Below are positions 62,550 through 64,000 of a stretch of 64,000 nucleotides of DNA, one piece after another. A program made the translations under genes and the position numbers. The notes beneath the pieces were generated by a model that saw only the letters and a list, made by a program, of their open reading frames with translations, searched no databases and was not told the DNA's origin. Position 1 is the first letter of the stretch. Every line of letters begins with the position of its first letter. This DNA is from an uncultured bacterium (GTDB lineage: Bacteria; Cyanobacteriota; Vampirovibrionia; Gastranaerophilales; Gastranaerophilaceae), in NCBI GenBank assembly GCA_949298985.1, contig CASFYV010000005.1, forward strand, positions 25,817-89,816. The letters run 5' to 3'.

Positions 62550-62576
62550 AAAAGAATGTGATTAACACATTCTTTT
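62550..62576. other. perfect hairpin between rpmG and glmU
   Basis: AAAAGAATGTG-ATTAA-CACATTCTTTT. No gene needs a terminator here, as rpmG and glmU diverge. It may lie in a leader or be an operator. Confidence 0.45.
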
Positions 62577-62652
62577 CTTAAATCGGCGTATGTAATTATC
62601 GTAAAATAAACAAAATTAAAATGCAAATATTTGTGAAGATTTTTTAATTTCT

Positions 62653-62661
62653 TGGTATAAT
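62653..62661 (+). promoter_or_regulatory. extended -10 promoter of glmU
   Basis: TGGTATAAT, 24 bases before the ATG; AAAGGGAG lies between. No good -35. Confidence 0.6.
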
Positions 62662-62685
62662 CAATTTTATAAAGGGAGAATTATT

Positions 62686-63969
62686 ATGATTAAATCTATT
62701 ATTTTAGCTGCCGGCAAAGGTACTCGTATGAAATCTGAAACTCCAAAAGTTTTGCATACAATTTTTGACAAAACTCTTGTGGGATATGTATTAGATGCTT
62801 TAAATAAAACTGACTTATGCGATGAAAATTTTGTAATAGTAGGACATCAAGCTGAAAAAGTTAGTGATTACATTAAAACTAATTATTCAAATACTAAAAC
62901 TGTTTTACAATCACCTCAACTAGGCACTGGACATGCTGTTAGTATGGTTTTACCATTTCTTGATTCTTATAACGGTGATGTTATTATTCTTTGCGGAGAT
63001 ACTCCATTAATTACTTCTGAAACTCTAAAAGAATTTATTGAGTATCATAAATCTACAAATTCAGATTTAACTGTAATGAGTGCGATTTTTGATAATCCGA
63101 CTAATTATGGAAGAATTAAAAGAAATTCTCAAAATAAGTTAGATTCTATTGTTGAAGAAAAAGATGCAAATTCTGAAGAAAAATCTATAAAAGAAATCAA
63201 TGCAGGGATTTATTGTTTAAACTGGGAAAAAATAAAATCTGCTTTTTCAGAGTTAAAAACTAATAATGCTCAAGGAGAATATTATTTGACTGACATTATA
63301 AAATGGGCAAATGAACAAAAACTCAATGTTGATGTTTATACTTTAAAAAACAATGAAGAAATTTTTGGAATTAATTCTAAACAACATTTAGCAGAAGCGA
63401 CAAAAATTCTTAATAAAAGGGTTATTTTAAAACATTTAGATAATGGAGTCACAATTATTGATCCGGATTCAACTTGGATAAGCCCTGAAACTGAAATTGA
63501 CAGAGATACTGTTATTTATCCTTCTTGTTATATTAATGGTAAAAATAAAATCGGTAAAAATTGCAAAATCGGTCCTTTTGCTCATTTAAGAGGAGAAGTT
63601 GTTTTGGAAGATAACGTTAAAATCGGAAATTTTGTAGAAGTAAAAAAAACTACAATAAAATCTAATACAAACGCTTGCCATTTAACATATTTAGGAGATT
63701 CAGAAATCGGTTCTAATGTTAATATAGGAGCTGGAACTATTACTGCGAATTATAATCCTTTAACAAAACAAAAAAGTAAAACTATTATAAAGGATAATGT
63801 AAAAATAGGTTCAAATTCTGTTCTTGTTGCACCTGTAACAATTGAAGAAGGTGCTAACGTTGGTGCCGTTGGAGTAATTACTAAAAATATCCCAGCTTGG
63901 GCTCTCGCGATAACAAGAGCTCCGTTAAAAATTCTTAACGAATGGGTTAAATCACAAAATAATAAATGA
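62686..63969 (+). CDS. glmU: bifunctional UDP-GlcNAc pyrophosphorylase / GlcN-1-P acetyltransferase
   Basis: 427 residues, slightly short of the usual 450. Makes UDP-GlcNAc for peptidoglycan and lipid A. Uridyltransferase motif IILAAGKGTRMKSETPKVLH, GTGHAV and CGDTPLI; then left-handed beta-helix repeats (about 250-410) with ACHLTYLGDSEIG and INIGAGTITANYN, the acetyltransferase site. Confidence 0.95.
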   Translation: MIKSIILAAGKGTRMKSETPKVLHTIFDKTLVGYVLDALNKTDLCDENFVIVGHQAEKVSDYIKTNYSNTKTVLQSPQLGTGHAVSMVLPFLDSYNGDVIILCGDTPLITSETLKEFIEYHKSTNSDLTVMSAIFDNPTNYGRIKRNSQNKLDSIVEEKDANSEEKSIKEINAGIYCLNWEKIKSAFSELKTNNAQGEYYLTDIIKWANEQKLNVDVYTLKNNEEIFGINSKQHLAEATKILNKRVILKHLDNGVTIIDPDSTWISPETEIDRDTVIYPSCYINGKNKIGKNCKIGPFAHLRGEVVLEDNVKIGNFVEVKKTTIKSNTNACHLTYLGDSEIGSNVNIGAGTITANYNPLTKQKSKTIIKDNVKIGSNSVLVAPVTIEEGANVGAVGVITKNIPAWALAITRAPLKILNEWVKSQNNK

Positions 63970-64000
63970 TAAATAATAAATAATAAATAATAAATAATAA
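63965..64000. repeat. 7-bp tandem repeat, cut by window edge
   Basis: At least four head-to-tail copies of ATAAATA-type units immediately after the glmU stop, continuing past the window. Confidence 0.8.

Noticed and set aside
1..64000. CRISPR arrays, insertion sequences with transposase, or a replication origin
   Set aside because: I saw no regularly spaced repeats, no transposase or integrase gene and no DnaA-box cluster.

Overview
The window is AT-rich, densely coded bacterial DNA (roughly 70% A+T by eye) from an organism with an outer membrane. It carries lpxC, lpxD and fabZ, the LPS exporter genes lptB and lptF/G, a heptose adenylyltransferase and glmU. Several large genes match no family I know outside the non-photosynthetic sister group of Cyanobacteria. 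Three intergenic sites match the cyanobacterial RpaB-binding motif (HLR1) exactly. My best guess is a gut Melainabacteria/Vampirovibrionia genome (Candidatus Gastranaerophilales type); this is an inference, not a database result.

Layout. 0-5 kb: 3' end of an alpha-glucan phosphorylase, then a leftward run of CCA-adding enzyme, rsmE and a MATE exporter. 5-12.5 kb: a cobalamin riboswitch in front of two unrecognised genes, then two related large membrane proteins around a uridine phosphorylase and an ArsB/NhaD-type transporter. 12.7-19.9 kb: rplS, ylqF, tag, dnaB, proS, ribF and an Fmt-like formyltransferase. 19.9-20.2 kb: tRNA-Gln with a decayed duplicate of its 3' end. 21-24 kb: lptB-lptF-phosphodiester glycosidase. 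24-25.9 kb: a small HTH regulator with a palindromic operator, then rplJL with a long leader. 26-29.5 kb: divergent glycosyltransferases and a 384-aa unknown protein. 29.9-34.7 kb: a rightward operon of dapB, asd, heptose adenylyltransferase, lpxD, lpxC and fabZ. 34.8-44.5 kb: ispF, nrnA, a DciA-like protein, a pilin/adhesin chimera, pnp and a sigma factor. 44.7-52.9 kb: patatin, a membrane protein, leuC, mtnA, and a PdxA/DUF1537 kinase pair behind ssb. 53-56 kb: a 997-codon Clp/FtsH-like composite protease. 56-62.4 kb: peptidyl-prolyl isomerases, SpoU methylase, aminopeptidase P, then rplA-rplK-nusG-secE-tRNA-Trp-rpmG read leftward. 62.7 kb to the end: glmU and a 7-bp tandem repeat.

The strongest candidates for undescribed biology are: (1) the Clp-N/AAA/M41 protein at 53.0-56.0 kb, whose peptidase site is intact while both ATPase modules look dead; (2) the protein at 38.6-40.3 kb that joins a type IV prepilin signal to YadA-like head repeats and an S74 self-cleaving chaperone; (3) a cobalamin riboswitch controlling an unknown CxHGxPPxxCPxC-motif gene pair; (4) the HLR1 sites beside lineage-specific genes; and (5) a possible small RNA with anti-Shine-Dalgarno tracts at 29.7 kb. 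Start codons were chosen from visible ribosome-binding sites. Several genes seem to start with TTG, and several have a -10 box 6-8 bases before the start codon with no Shine-Dalgarno, suggesting leaderless transcripts.
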